Made by a program: the position numbers and the translations under genes | Source: Mycobacterium florentinum | Lineage (GTDB): Bacteria > Actinomycetota > Actinomycetes > Mycobacteriales > Mycobacteriaceae | DNA: 64,000 nt | Direction: 5' to 3' | Assembly: GCF_010730355.1 (NCBI RefSeq) | Contig: NZ_AP022576.1 | Location: forward strand, 744,001-808,000 | The notes under the pieces: model-generated | What the model was told of the DNA's origin: nothing | Seen by the model: the letters and a program-made list of their open reading frames with translations, nothing else | Databases searched by the model: none | Shown here: one piece after another, positions 56,209 to 64,000 of the stretch | How the letters are laid out: each line of letters opens with the position of its first letter | How positions within the stretch are numbered: the stretch's first letter is position 1

Positions 56209-56295
56209 TCATCGCTGAGTGGCGCAAGCGTCGACGGGCAGGACGATCGCGGCAGCGCCGGTGACCACGACGACCTTGTCGACTAATCCAGTCAT
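56209..56295 (-). pseudogene. 28-codon remnant of an SDR gene
   Basis: The frame begins MTGLVDKVVVVTGAA, a typical SDR N terminus, and continues at once with AAIVLPVDACATQR, a typical SDR C terminus (usual form LPVDGG). About 220 central residues are missing and the frame is kept. Its ATG overlaps the BVMO stop by 4 bp, so the original SDR gene was coupled to the BVMO. It is too short to be an enzyme. Confidence 0.75.
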
Positions 56296-57899
56296 CGCTT
56301 GATTAGATCGAAGCCGCGGTAGCCGGCGTCGGCCACCTCGGCGCAGATGTCGTTGTAGGTGGCGAATCCGCCGACGAACAGCATGAAGCCCCTGGGCTTT
56401 CCGGGCACGTTGGCGCCCATGTACCACGAGTTCGCCTTGGTGAACAATGTCGTCTCGGCACGCCGGGCGCATTCGGCGCCCCAGCCGTCCACGCTGTCCA
56501 TGGTGGCTTCGATGGCGGCACACCCGTGGCTGTCCAGGTAGCCGACCGTCCGGGCGATCCAGTCCACCTGCGCCTCGGCGTGCAGCACCATGTTCGCGAG
56601 CACGGCGGGGGCGCCCGGGCCCGAGATCAGGAACAGATTGGGGAACCCGTCGACGCCCAGTCCGAGATAGGTACGCGGTCCGTGGGCCCAGTCCTCGCGC
56701 AGCGTGGCACCGCCACGCCCGACGATGTCGATGCTGCCCAGCGCCCCGGTCATAGCGTCGAAACCCGTTGCCAGCACGATCGTGTCGAGGTCGTAGTGCG
56801 TCTCTCCCGCGTTGATGCCCGTCGCGTCGACCGAGTCGATCGGTGTGTCACGGACGCTGACCAGCGTCACATTGGGCTGGTTGAACGTCTGAAAGTAGTT
56901 GCTGTCGGTGCAGATTCGCTTCGTCCCGATCGGATGGTCGGTGGGGATCAGCAGATCGGCGACCGCCGGATCGTCGATGACCGCGCGAACCTTCTCCTCG
57001 TAGAACATGCGGGCCTCTTCGTTGGCTTCCAGGTCGGTCATCTGGTCCGGAAAGGTCTTCGAGAACAGCACCCCCCCTAGCTGCCATCGTCTTTCGAACG
57101 CCGCGCGCCGCTCCGCCCGGGTGAACTGCATCGTCGGCTTGTCCGCGGGGAGGTGCGGCGAGCCGCCGCTACTGCGCCACGACAGCCGGCGCCGCTGCGC
57201 ATAGCCGGCCTTGATCTCGTCGAGCTCGCCGGCGGACAGCGGTGTGTTGCCGGCCGGGACGCTGTAGTTGGCGCTGCGCTGGAACACGTACAAGTGCGCG
57301 GCCTGCTCGGCGATGATCGGAATCGATTGGATACCAGACGATCCCGTGCCGATGACCGCCACCCGCTTGCCGGTGAAGTCGACGGGTTCGTGCGGCCAGT
57401 GTGCGGTGTGGTGGATCTTGCCCGAAAAGGTGTCCAGGCCGGCGAAATTCGGGGTCATCGCCGCCGAGAGCGGCCCGGTCGCCATCACACAGAACCGCGC
57501 CGAGAGCACCACCCCGGTGTCGGCGGTGACCGTCCAGCGCAGCATCGTCTCGTCGAGCACGGCGGCCAGCACGCGGGTGCCGAAGACGATGTCGCGGCGC
57601 AGGTCGAGCTTGTCGGCGACCCAGTTCAGGTAGTCGAGGATCTCGGATTGGGTGGCGTATTTCTCCGTCCAGTTCCACTCCTGCTGGAGTTCGTCGGAGA
57701 ACGAGTAGCAGTAGTCGACGCTCTCGACGTCGCAGCGTGCGCCCGGATACCGGTTGTAGTACCAGGTCCCGCCGATCTCGGGCGCGGCCTCGAGCACCCG
57801 CACCGAAAGCCCCTGCGCGCGCAGCTTGTGCAACGCGTACAAGCCGGCGAACCCGGCGCCCACCACGATCACGTCGAGAGCATCATTCACCAGCAGCAC
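56292..57899 (-). CDS. Baeyer-Villiger monooxygenase (cyclohexanone monooxygenase-like)
   Basis: A 535-residue class B flavin monooxygenase with VIVVGAGFAGLYALHKL, WYYNRYPGARCD, the intact fingerprint FSGKIHHTAHWP (the His is present) and VIGTGSSGIQSIPII. It is about the same length as the other BVMO of the window and clearly related. It would convert a ketone to an ester or lactone with NADPH and oxygen. The start is GTG (57899) or GTG (57890); neither has a clear site. It is divergent from the ferredoxin gene. Confidence 0.93.
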   Translation of the reverse strand: MLLVNDALDVIVVGAGFAGLYALHKLRAQGLSVRVLEAAPEIGGTWYYNRYPGARCDVESVDYCYSFSDELQQEWNWTEKYATQSEILDYLNWVADKLDLRRDIVFGTRVLAAVLDETMLRWTVTADTGVVLSARFCVMATGPLSAAMTPNFAGLDTFSGKIHHTAHWPHEPVDFTGKRVAVIGTGSSGIQSIPIIAEQAAHLYVFQRSANYSVPAGNTPLSAGELDEIKAGYAQRRRLSWRSSGGSPHLPADKPTMQFTRAERRAAFERRWQLGGVLFSKTFPDQMTDLEANEEARMFYEEKVRAVIDDPAVADLLIPTDHPIGTKRICTDSNYFQTFNQPNVTLVSVRDTPIDSVDATGINAGETHYDLDTIVLATGFDAMTGALGSIDIVGRGGATLREDWAHGPRTYLGLGVDGFPNLFLISGPGAPAVLANMVLHAEAQVDWIARTVGYLDSHGCAAIEATMDSVDGWGAECARRAETTLFTKANSWYMGANVPGKPRGFMLFVGGFATYNDICAEVADAGYRGFDLIKR

Positions 57900-57996
57900 G
57901 TTATTGGCCGGTTCGCCGCCGGGCGCCCGCCTTCCCGGTCACCGGACGCTCCGGTCGGGTTCTCCCGGCCATCGGGCCGACGCGGGCGCGGCGCCG

Positions 57997-58014
57997 GATC
58001 GTTCCCGCACGATC
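57997..58014. promoter_or_regulatory. Inverted repeat between the BVMO and ferredoxin genes
   Basis: GATCGT-N6-ACGATC lies 6 bp before the ferredoxin ATG, in the 121-bp gap between divergent genes. It could be a regulator binding site or an RNA feature; no second copy was found to support it. Confidence 0.4.
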
Positions 58015-58020
58015 GGCGGC

Positions 58021-58299
58021 ATGGCAGAAGTTGCACACCTAGAGGTCGAGCTGGATGGGCGCGGCTACCGGTTGCGCTGGCCGCGCGGCCAGACCCTGAT
58101 CGATGTGTTGCTCGACGCGGGCATTGACGCGCCCCACTCGTGCCGGGAGGGCCGCTGCGGCTCGTGCGTGGCCACCGTCGTGGCCGGCGAGGTCGACATG
58201 GCGGCATGCCAGGTGCTGGGACCCCAGGACGTGCGGGACGGCCTGATTCTGGCGTGTCAGGCCAGGCCGGCGAGTCCGGCTCTGCACATCGAGTTCTGA
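58021..58299 (+). CDS. Plant-type [2Fe-2S] ferredoxin
   Basis: A 92-residue ferredoxin with the cluster Cys at C41, C46, C49 and C79 (SCREGRCGSC..ILACQ), plus an extra C63. It resembles the ferredoxin domain at the end of reductases such as KshB. It would carry electrons to an oxygenase; the HsaA-like gene 92 bp downstream is a flavin enzyme, so its true partner is not obvious. The ATG is the first in the frame after an upstream stretch of low coding quality. Confidence 0.9.
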   Translation: MAEVAHLEVELDGRGYRLRWPRGQTLIDVLLDAGIDAPHSCREGRCGSCVATVVAGEVDMAACQVLGPQDVRDGLILACQARPASPALHIEF

Positions 58300-58391
58300 T
58301 TCGCATTTCCGCCCGCTCATCGGGATTTCCTTTGGGACGGGCGAGGACTGCGGTAGACCATTACTTAGCCCACACACGTAAGGAAAACGAT

Positions 58392-59576
58392 ATGAGCGAC
58401 CGGGTACTCGACCGGGTAGTGGCCATGGCCGACCAATTGCGCGACCAGGCCGCCGAAGCCGAACAAATTGGCCGGCTTACCGACGACACCGTCAAGCTGA
58501 TGAAGGGCGCCGGCCTGATCCGGCTGCTGCAAACCAAGCAATACCAAGGCTTCGAGGTCCACCCCCGCGAGTTCGCCGAGACGACCATGGCCACCGCCGC
58601 GCTGGATCCGGCCGCCGGCTGGATCGTCGGCGTGGTGGGCGTGCACCCCTACCAGTTGGCGTATGCGGACCCGAAGGTGTCCGCCGAGATCTGGGCCGAC
58701 GATGTCGACACCTGGATGGCATCCCCGTACGCGCCGCAGGGTGTGGCCAAACCCGTCGACGGCGGTTACCTGTTCAACGGTCGCTGGCAGTTCAGCTCGG
58801 GCACCGACCATTGCGACTGGATCATCCTGGGCGCGATGCGCGGCGACGAAAAGGGCATCCCGTTGATGCCGCCGCAGATGTTGCACATGATCCTGCCGCG
58901 CAAGGACTACGAGATCGTCGAGGACTCGTGGAATGTGGTGGGGCTGCGCGGAACCGGCTCCAAGGACGTGATCGTCAAGGACGCGTTCGTCCCGGCCTAC
59001 CGGACGATGGACGCCACCAAGGTGATGGACGGCACCGCCCAGCGCGAGGCCGGCATGACCGAGCCCCTGTATCTGATGCCGTGGTCGACGATGTTCCCGC
59101 TGGGCATCTCCGCGGCCACCATCGGCATCGCCGAAGGAGCACTCGCCGCGCACCTGGACTATCAGCGCGAGCGCGTCGGGGCCACCGGCACCGCGATCAA
59201 GGACGACCCGTACGTCATGCACGCGATCGGTGAGGCCGCCGCCGACATCAACGCCGCCCGCCAGGAACTGCTGGCCAACGCCGACCGGATCTACGACATG
59301 GTCGCGGCCGGCAAGGAGGTGTCGTTCGCCGACCGCGCGGCCGGACGCCGCACCCAGGTGCGCGCGGTGTGGCGCGCGGTGGCAGCGGTCGACGAGATCT
59401 TCGCCCGCTCGGGCGGCAACGCCGCCCGAATGGACAAGCCGCTGCAGCGCTACTGGCGCGACGTGCACGTCGGCCAGATGCACGCCATCCATGTCCCCGG
59501 TACCACCTACCACGCGGCCGCACTGAGCTCGCTCGGCGTCGAACCCCCAGAGGGTCCGCTACGGGCGTTGATTTAG
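58392..59576 (+). CDS. Flavin-dependent hydroxylase, HsaA-like (group D)
   Basis: A 394-residue acyl-CoA dehydrogenase-fold monooxygenase of the HsaA/4-hydroxyphenylacetate hydroxylase group: DPAAGWIVGVVGVHPYQLA, VDGGYLFNGRWQFSSGTDHCDW, RGTGSKDVIV and the C-terminal HIPGT-like HVPGTTYHAAAL. HsaA hydroxylates the phenolic ring of a steroid intermediate using reduced FMN from a separate reductase (HsaB). No reductase gene is visible here. The ATG follows AAGGA. An extradiol dioxygenase gene follows after 9 bp. Confidence 0.9.
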   Translation: MSDRVLDRVVAMADQLRDQAAEAEQIGRLTDDTVKLMKGAGLIRLLQTKQYQGFEVHPREFAETTMATAALDPAAGWIVGVVGVHPYQLAYADPKVSAEIWADDVDTWMASPYAPQGVAKPVDGGYLFNGRWQFSSGTDHCDWIILGAMRGDEKGIPLMPPQMLHMILPRKDYEIVEDSWNVVGLRGTGSKDVIVKDAFVPAYRTMDATKVMDGTAQREAGMTEPLYLMPWSTMFPLGISAATIGIAEGALAAHLDYQRERVGATGTAIKDDPYVMHAIGEAAADINAARQELLANADRIYDMVAAGKEVSFADRAAGRRTQVRAVWRAVAAVDEIFARSGGNAARMDKPLQRYWRDVHVGQMHAIHVPGTTYHAAALSSLGVEPPEGPLRALI

Positions 59577-59585
59577 GAGCCTTCG

Positions 59586-60494
59586 ATGACAGACCTGAAA
59601 AGCCTTGGCTACATTACTATTTCGACCCGAGACATCGAACGGTGGCGCCGTTTCGCGTTCGGCGTCCTGGGTTTCGCCGAGGGTAAAGGCCCCGACGAGT
59701 CCGCGCTGTATCTGCGGATGGACGAGCGCGCGGCACGGCTGATCGTGGTGCCCGGCGAGACCGATCGGGTGCTGACCATCGGCTGGGAGGTCCGCGACCA
59801 CCCGGCGCTGCGGCGGATCAAGGCGACCCTCGACGGGGCCGGCGTGCCGTTCAAGCAGCTGTCGGTCGAGGAGGCCGAGGCCCGCCGGGTGGAAGAGGTG
59901 ATCGCGTTCGACGACCCGGCCGGCACCACACTCGAGGTGTTCCACGGCGCGGTGCTCGACCACAGCCCGGTCGTCACGCCGTTCGGCGCACGATTCGTCA
60001 CCGGCGATCAGGGCCTGGGCCATGTGGTGGTGCCGGCGATGGATCCCAACGGCGTGTTCGACTTCTACACCGAGGTCCTGGGTTTCCGGTCTCGCGGCGC
60101 ATTCCGGGTGCCGTTGCCCAAAGAGTTTGGCCCGGTGCGGGTTCGCTTCCTCGGCATCAACGAACGTCATCACAGCATGGCGATCGTGCCGGCCGCGCAT
60201 ATGCGTGACCCGCGCCTGGTCCACATCATGGTCGAGGTCGACACCCTCGACGCGGTGGGCCAGGCTCTGGACCGCGTCAATGCCGAGGGCTTCCAGTTGT
60301 CGTCGACGCTGGGCCGCCACACCAATGACAAGATGATCTCGTTCTACGTCCGGGCGCCCGGCGATTGGGACATCGAGTTCGGCACCGAGGGCATGCGGGT
60401 CGACGAAAACTATTACACGGCAGAGGAAATCACCGCCGACAGCTACTGGGGTCATCAGTGGGTCGGCGAGATGCCCGCGGCGATGCGGCTATGA
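59586..60494 (+). CDS. Extradiol ring-cleavage dioxygenase (VOC, HsaC/BphC-like)
   Basis: A 302-residue two-domain vicinal-oxygen-chelate dioxygenase. The iron ligands are H146 (GLGHVVV), H213 (LVHIMVEV) and E264 (WDIEFGTEG); H196, H245 and Y254 are the usual second-shell residues. It opens a catechol ring next to the two hydroxyls to give a meta-cleavage product for the HsaD-like hydrolase. It overlaps the flavoprotein gene by 4 bp. Confidence 0.95.
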   Translation: MTDLKSLGYITISTRDIERWRRFAFGVLGFAEGKGPDESALYLRMDERAARLIVVPGETDRVLTIGWEVRDHPALRRIKATLDGAGVPFKQLSVEEAEARRVEEVIAFDDPAGTTLEVFHGAVLDHSPVVTPFGARFVTGDQGLGHVVVPAMDPNGVFDFYTEVLGFRSRGAFRVPLPKEFGPVRVRFLGINERHHSMAIVPAAHMRDPRLVHIMVEVDTLDAVGQALDRVNAEGFQLSSTLGRHTNDKMISFYVRAPGDWDIEFGTEGMRVDENYYTAEEITADSYWGHQWVGEMPAAMRL

Positions 60495-61957
60495 CGCCTG
60501 ACACCGACGTCACGCCGATTGCGGCGTCGTCGATTACCGCATGGGATCACGAGGCCGACGTCGTCATCGCCGGATACGGCGTCGCGGGTGCGGCGGCCGC
60601 GGTCGAGGCGGCCCGCTCCGGGGCCGACGTTCTGGTGTTGGAGCGCACCGGTTCCTGGGGCGGCGCGGCGGCCATGGCCGGCGGTTTCATCTACCTCGGC
60701 GGTGGCACACCCCTGCAAAACGCTTGTGGTTTCCAAGATTCCGTCGAGAACATGGAAGCGTTTCTGAACGTGGCGATGGGACCGGGCGCCGATGCGGACC
60801 GGATCGCCGATTACTGCGCCGGCAGCGTCGCGCATTTCGAGTGGCTGGTCGGATGCGGCGTGCCGTTCAAGGCGGAGTTCTTCTCCGAGCCCGGCTGGGA
60901 GCCAATGGGTGATCAGGGCCTGATGTACAGCGGCGGCGAAAACTCCTACCCGTTCAACACGATCGCCACCCCCGCTCCGCGCGGTCATGTCCCGCAGATG
61001 CAGAACAAGAAGCAGGGCGAAGCCAGCGCCGGCTACATGCTGATGAAGCCCCTCGTCGAAACCGCAACCGCGGCGGGCGCACGCGCGCTCTACGACGTGC
61101 GGGTGCAGTGTCTGATCGTCGAGTCCGACGGCAGGGTGGTCGGCATCCGGGCCCGCCAGTACGGCACCGAGATGACGATCCGGGCGCGCACCGGTGTGGT
61201 GCTCGCGACGGGAAGCTTCGCCTACAACGATGCGATGGTGGCGCGTTATGCGCCGCGGATCGCCGGACGGCCGGCCGCGTCGATCGAGCAACACGACGGG
61301 CAGGCGATCCGGATGGCGCACGCGCTGGGCGCCGATCTGGCCCACATGGACGCCACCGAGGTCGCGATCTTCATCGACCCGCAGCAGCTGGTGCGCGGGA
61401 TCCTGGTCAACGGCCGTGGCCAGCGCTACGTCGCCGAGGACACCTACCCGGGCCGCGTCGGACAGCTCACGCTCTACCACCAGGACAACACCGCCTACCT
61501 GATCATCGACAGCGATGCCCAGGAAGAGGCAATGGCGTCGTGGTCGCCCAAATTCATGCTGCGGGAGGCGACCTGGGTGGCCGACAATGTGGCGGACCTG
61601 GAGCGCGACATCGGCCTGGCACCCGGTTCGCTGCAGGCGACCGTCGCCGCCTACAACGAGGGCGCCGCCCGCGGTGAGGATCCGCTGCTGCACAAGAAGC
61701 CGGAATGGATCAAGCCGATCGGCACCCCGGTCGGCGCGATCGACCTGCGCGAGAACACCGGCGGTTTCACCCTGGGCGGGCTGGCCACCACGCTGGACGC
61801 CGAGGTGCTGCACGTCAGCGGCGAACCCATCCCGGGGCTGTTCGCCGCGGGCCGTTCGACCGCGGGGCTGGCCGCCTGGGGCTATGCCAGCGGCGTCTCT
61901 CTCGGTGACGGCAGCTTCTACGGCCGCCGCGCCGGACGCTCGGCCGCCAAGGGCTGA
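60491..61957 (+). CDS. FAD-binding dehydrogenase, ketosteroid dehydrogenase/fumarate reductase-like
   Basis: A 488-residue flavoprotein of the KstD/fumarate reductase group. The N-terminal FAD motif is VIAGYGVAGAAAAVEAARSG, GGAAAMAGGFIYLGGG follows, and the C-terminal FAD segment is IPGLFAAGRSTAGLAAWGYASGVSLGDG. KstD-type enzymes introduce double bonds into steroid or related rings. The ATG overlaps the dioxygenase stop by 4 bp (ATGA), so it is part of the ring-breakdown operon. The catalytic Tyr of KstD was not located with confidence. Confidence 0.88.
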   Translation: MTPDTDVTPIAASSITAWDHEADVVIAGYGVAGAAAAVEAARSGADVLVLERTGSWGGAAAMAGGFIYLGGGTPLQNACGFQDSVENMEAFLNVAMGPGADADRIADYCAGSVAHFEWLVGCGVPFKAEFFSEPGWEPMGDQGLMYSGGENSYPFNTIATPAPRGHVPQMQNKKQGEASAGYMLMKPLVETATAAGARALYDVRVQCLIVESDGRVVGIRARQYGTEMTIRARTGVVLATGSFAYNDAMVARYAPRIAGRPAASIEQHDGQAIRMAHALGADLAHMDATEVAIFIDPQQLVRGILVNGRGQRYVAEDTYPGRVGQLTLYHQDNTAYLIIDSDAQEEAMASWSPKFMLREATWVADNVADLERDIGLAPGSLQATVAAYNEGAARGEDPLLHKKPEWIKPIGTPVGAIDLRENTGGFTLGGLATTLDAEVLHVSGEPIPGLFAAGRSTAGLAAWGYASGVSLGDGSFYGRRAGRSAAKG

Positions 61958-61985
61958 GCTGCGCTGATCTCCCCGCACTCGAAGT

Positions 61986-62066
61986 GTGTGCGTCGAAGGC
62001 TTTGAGTGTGCGTGCTGGGCGAGGTGTCCCGGCGTGTCGCCACCCTCAGCGCGCACTGAACGCCAG
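61986..62066. repeat. Intergenic GTGTGCGT hairpin repeat, copy 2
   Basis: The gap contains GTGTGTGCG and TTGAGTGTGCGTG (62002-62014), and on the other side CTCAGCGCGCACTGAACG. It shares TTGAGTGTGCGT and the block CCGGCGTGTC (in opposite direction) with the copy near 54610-54728. Confidence 0.65.
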
Positions 62067-62132
62067 CGGGGCACAAGGCGGCGATTTTCCGCGTGGTGTG
62101 TGACAGCGGCCACAGGCGTGTGGTAGAAACGA

Positions 62133-62151
62133 ATATTCCTAATAGGAATAT
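62133..62151. promoter_or_regulatory. Perfect palindrome upstream of the IclR regulator
   Basis: ATATTCCTA-A-TAGGAATAT is a perfect 9-bp inverted repeat with one central base, 27 bp before the IclR start. It is A+T-rich against a G+C-rich background, so chance is unlikely. It is the likely binding site of the IclR protein. Confidence 0.8.
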
Positions 62152-62177
62152 GTCAGCCAGACACACATGGAGGACCG

Positions 62178-63011
62178 ATGTCAGGGACCGCGCGCACCGT
62201 TGCGACCGCAGAACCCAGCACTCCCACGGCCGTCATCGACCGCATTTCGCTGGTCCTCGACGCGTTCGACGGGCCGGGCCGGCTGACCCTGGCACAGATC
62301 GTGCGGCGCACCGGCCTGCCCCGCTCCTCGGCGCACCGGATGCTCGAGCGCCTGGTGCAGCTGCGCTGGCTGCGCCGCAGCGGTCGCGACTACGAGCTCG
62401 GGATGCGCTTGGTGGAACTCGGGTCGCTGGCCGTGCATCAGGACCGCCTGGTCCGTGCGGCCGGTCCGCTGCTGGGCGAACTGCACCGCGCCACCGGGCT
62501 GGTCGCACACCTGGCGGTGCTGGACGGACCGGATGTGGTCTACCTCGACAAGGTCGGCGACCGCATGGCCGACGCGATCCCCACCCGTGTCGGCAGCCGG
62601 CAGCCCGCGCATTGCACCGCCGTGGGCAAGGCGATCTTGGCCTACCGCGACGACGACACCCAGGTCGATCTGCAGGTGCGCAAGACCAAGTATTCGGTCG
62701 CCACCAGCTCGCAGCTGGCCGCGGAACTGGCCAAGGTGCGCGCCCACGGCGTCGCATTCGAACGCGAGGAGTCGCTGCCCGGATTCGGTTGTGTCGCAGC
62801 GCCCATCGGCGGACCGGGCGAGGCCGTCGCGGCGGTGTCGGTCTGCGGCCCGATGAACCGGATGACGTTCGATCAGCGACTGACCGCACCGGTGCGCATG
62901 ACGGCGATGGGCATCTGGCGCAACGCCGAGGACGGCCCGCGCCGGGTGGCACCGACCCTGCAGCCGCTGCGTCCGATCCGGCCGGTACGTCCCGCGTTGC
63001 AATACGCGTGA
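62178..63011 (+). CDS. IclR family transcriptional regulator
   Basis: A 277-residue IclR protein with an N-terminal winged helix (LTLAQIVRRTGLPRSSAHRM, then LERLVQLRWL) and a GAF-like effector domain (AHLAVLDGPDVVYLDKVGD..GSRQPAHCTAVGKAILAY). A perfect palindrome lies 27 bp upstream. It probably controls itself and the downstream SDR, and perhaps the upstream ring-cleavage genes. Its stop overlaps the SDR start (GTGA). Confidence 0.92.
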   Translation: MSGTARTVATAEPSTPTAVIDRISLVLDAFDGPGRLTLAQIVRRTGLPRSSAHRMLERLVQLRWLRRSGRDYELGMRLVELGSLAVHQDRLVRAAGPLLGELHRATGLVAHLAVLDGPDVVYLDKVGDRMADAIPTRVGSRQPAHCTAVGKAILAYRDDDTQVDLQVRKTKYSVATSSQLAAELAKVRAHGVAFEREESLPGFGCVAAPIGGPGEAVAAVSVCGPMNRMTFDQRLTAPVRMTAMGIWRNAEDGPRRVAPTLQPLRPIRPVRPALQYA

Positions 63012-63841
63012 ATCCGTTCGCCGGCGGCGTCGCGGTCATCACCGGAGCCGGCTCCGGCATCGGCGCGGGCCTGGCCCGTCACGCGATAACACTTGGAATG
63101 ACGGTGGTGCTCGCCGACATTGACGCCGATGCCGTGGCCGCAGTGCGCGAAGAGCTCTGCGCCGCGGGCGGATCGGCCGTCGACCTGGTGTGCGACGTGC
63201 GCGACCCGGATGCGGTCCAGCAGCTCGCCGAGCGCACCTACCGCGATATTGGCCCGGTGCGGCTGCTCGTCAACAACGCGGGCGTCGAGCAGTTCGGCTA
63301 TCTGTGGGACACGCCCGTCGCCAACTGGCAGCGGGTCGTCGACGTCAACGTCAGCGGAGTGTTCCACGGCGTGCGTGCTTTTCTGCCGAAGATGATGGCC
63401 ACCGACGCGCCCGCCTGGGTGTGGAACCTGTCGTCGGTCGGCGGCGTGGTGGCAATTCCGCTGCAGGCGCCCTACATCGTGAGCAAGCACGCGGTGCTGG
63501 CGTTGACCGAATGTCTGTATCTCGACGTGCGGTCCGCCGGGCACGGCCAGCACATTCACGTGCAGGCGGTGTTGCCCGGCGCCGTGAAATCCAACATCTT
63601 CGAATCGGCCGGCGGTGTCGACGCGAGCGGTGACGCCGCGGTGGCCGAGGCGCAGCGCGCGGCGATGCTGGACGTGAAGGCAGCGGCCATGGATGCGCGG
63701 GCGGCCGCCGCGACGATCTTCGAGCAGGCCGCCGAGGGTCGCTTCTACCTACTCACCGAACCGGAGTATGTCGGGTCGGCAATGGCGGAGCGAGCGAATG
63801 TGCTTGCGACACAGAGCCATCCAGATCCGCGCCGGAAGTGA
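63008..63841 (+). CDS. Short-chain dehydrogenase/reductase
   Basis: A 277-residue [33 protein letters not shown] and YIVSK. The GTG start overlaps the IclR stop by 4 bp. The C-terminal about 30 codons overlap the end of the convergent GMC oxidoreductase gene by 89 bp. Substrate unknown. Confidence 0.88.
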   Translation: MNPFAGGVAVITGAGSGIGAGLARHAITLGMTVVLADIDADAVAAVREELCAAGGSAVDLVCDVRDPDAVQQLAERTYRDIGPVRLLVNNAGVEQFGYLWDTPVANWQRVVDVNVSGVFHGVRAFLPKMMATDAPAWVWNLSSVGGVVAIPLQAPYIVSKHAVLALTECLYLDVRSAGHGQHIHVQAVLPGAVKSNIFESAGGVDASGDAAVAEAQRAAMLDVKAAAMDARAAAATIFEQAAEGRFYLLTEPEYVGSAMAERANVLATQSHPDPRRK

Positions 63842-64000
63842 TCAGCTCGGCTGCCCGCTCCGCGATCCCGAGTATCGCCGCGTTCGTCGGCGCCGATACC
63901 GGCGAGGGCATCACCGAGGCGTCGACAACCCGCAGGCCGTCAACCCCGTGCACACGCAATTGCGGGTCCACCACCGCAAGGTCGTCCGTACCGATTCGGC
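63753..64000 (-). CDS. GMC oxidoreductase, C-terminal part (5' end outside window)
   Basis: The visible about 82 residues carry the GMC C-terminal signature [25 protein letters not shown], then [16 protein letters not shown], preceded by [11 protein letters not shown] enzymes are FAD-dependent alcohol, choline or sterol oxidases and dehydrogenases. The last about 25 residues (after ELITSGADL) are an extension beyond the usual end and overlap the convergent SDR gene. Confidence 0.88.
   Translation of the reverse strand, partial: RIGTDDLAVVDPQLRVHGVDGLRVVDASVMPSPVSAPTNAAILGIAERAAELITSGADLDGSVSQAHSLAPPLPTRHTPVR

Overview
The window looks like Mycobacterium, most likely a slow grower. It has high G+C throughout, frequent GTG starts, a close homologue of the M. 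tuberculosis FHA-ABC exporter Rv1747, a 13E12-family DUF222/HNH element, a mycobacterial carboxylic acid reductase end, a mycofactocin-type SDR, PPOX/F420-type and Rv0197-like oxidoreductases, and many amidohydrolase-2, SDR and acyl-CoA enzymes. No rRNA, tRNA, CRISPR array or prophage was seen. The content is an accessory catabolic region made of several operons, four of which carry their own regulator and visible palindromic operators.

Layout. 1-4745: end of a carboxylic acid reductase, an amidohydrolase and two overlapping M24 'pita-bread' proteins, the second with most metal ligands lost. 4746-6588: 13E12/HNH element. 6585-15033: a six-gene leftward operon (P450, mycofactocin-type SDR, crotonase-like protein, fused CoA-transferase, SDR, kinase-like phosphotransferase) behind a TetR gene, with matching CTCTA-N6-TAGAG operators. 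15203-16587: SecD-head-like exported protein and a TIM-barrel protein. 16592-24260: Gfo/Idh/MocA dehydrogenase, FAD monooxygenase, Pseudomonas AtsA-like arylsulfatase, nitronate monooxygenase, small exported or membrane proteins and a TcmP-like methyltransferase. 24265-28712: amidohydrolase, class II aldolase-like protein, acyl-CoA ligase and a tandem pair of small exported paralogues. 28775-30359: a four-helix membrane protein and an alpha/beta hydrolase.

30356-36166: TetR regulator with three CTAGACG-type operators flanking an SDR and an operon of SnoaL-like protein, amidohydrolase, two SDRs and a frameshifted DMT transporter. 36168-46142: a nine-gene leftward operon (two acyl-CoA dehydrogenases, two MaoC proteins, Cys-less thiolase, DUF35 protein, esterase remnant, Baeyer-Villiger monooxygenase, acyl-CoA ligase) divergent from a TetR plus ferritin-like protein, with tandem TGACGATCGTCA-type operators. 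The order suggests acid activation, dehydrogenation, hydration, retro-aldol release of a ketone, and Baeyer-Villiger oxidation to an ester.

46274-54076: housekeeping-like genes (Rv1747-like exporter, SDR, ICMT-like methyltransferase, molybdopterin oxidoreductase, PPOX protein). 54140-64000: a steroid/aromatic-type ring-cleavage cluster (HsaA-like hydroxylase, extradiol dioxygenase, meta-cleavage hydrolase, KstD-like flavoprotein, ferredoxin, second BVMO, IclR with a perfect operator, SDR, GMC oxidoreductase end), with two related intergenic GTGTGCGT hairpin repeats and a tiny SDR gene remnant.
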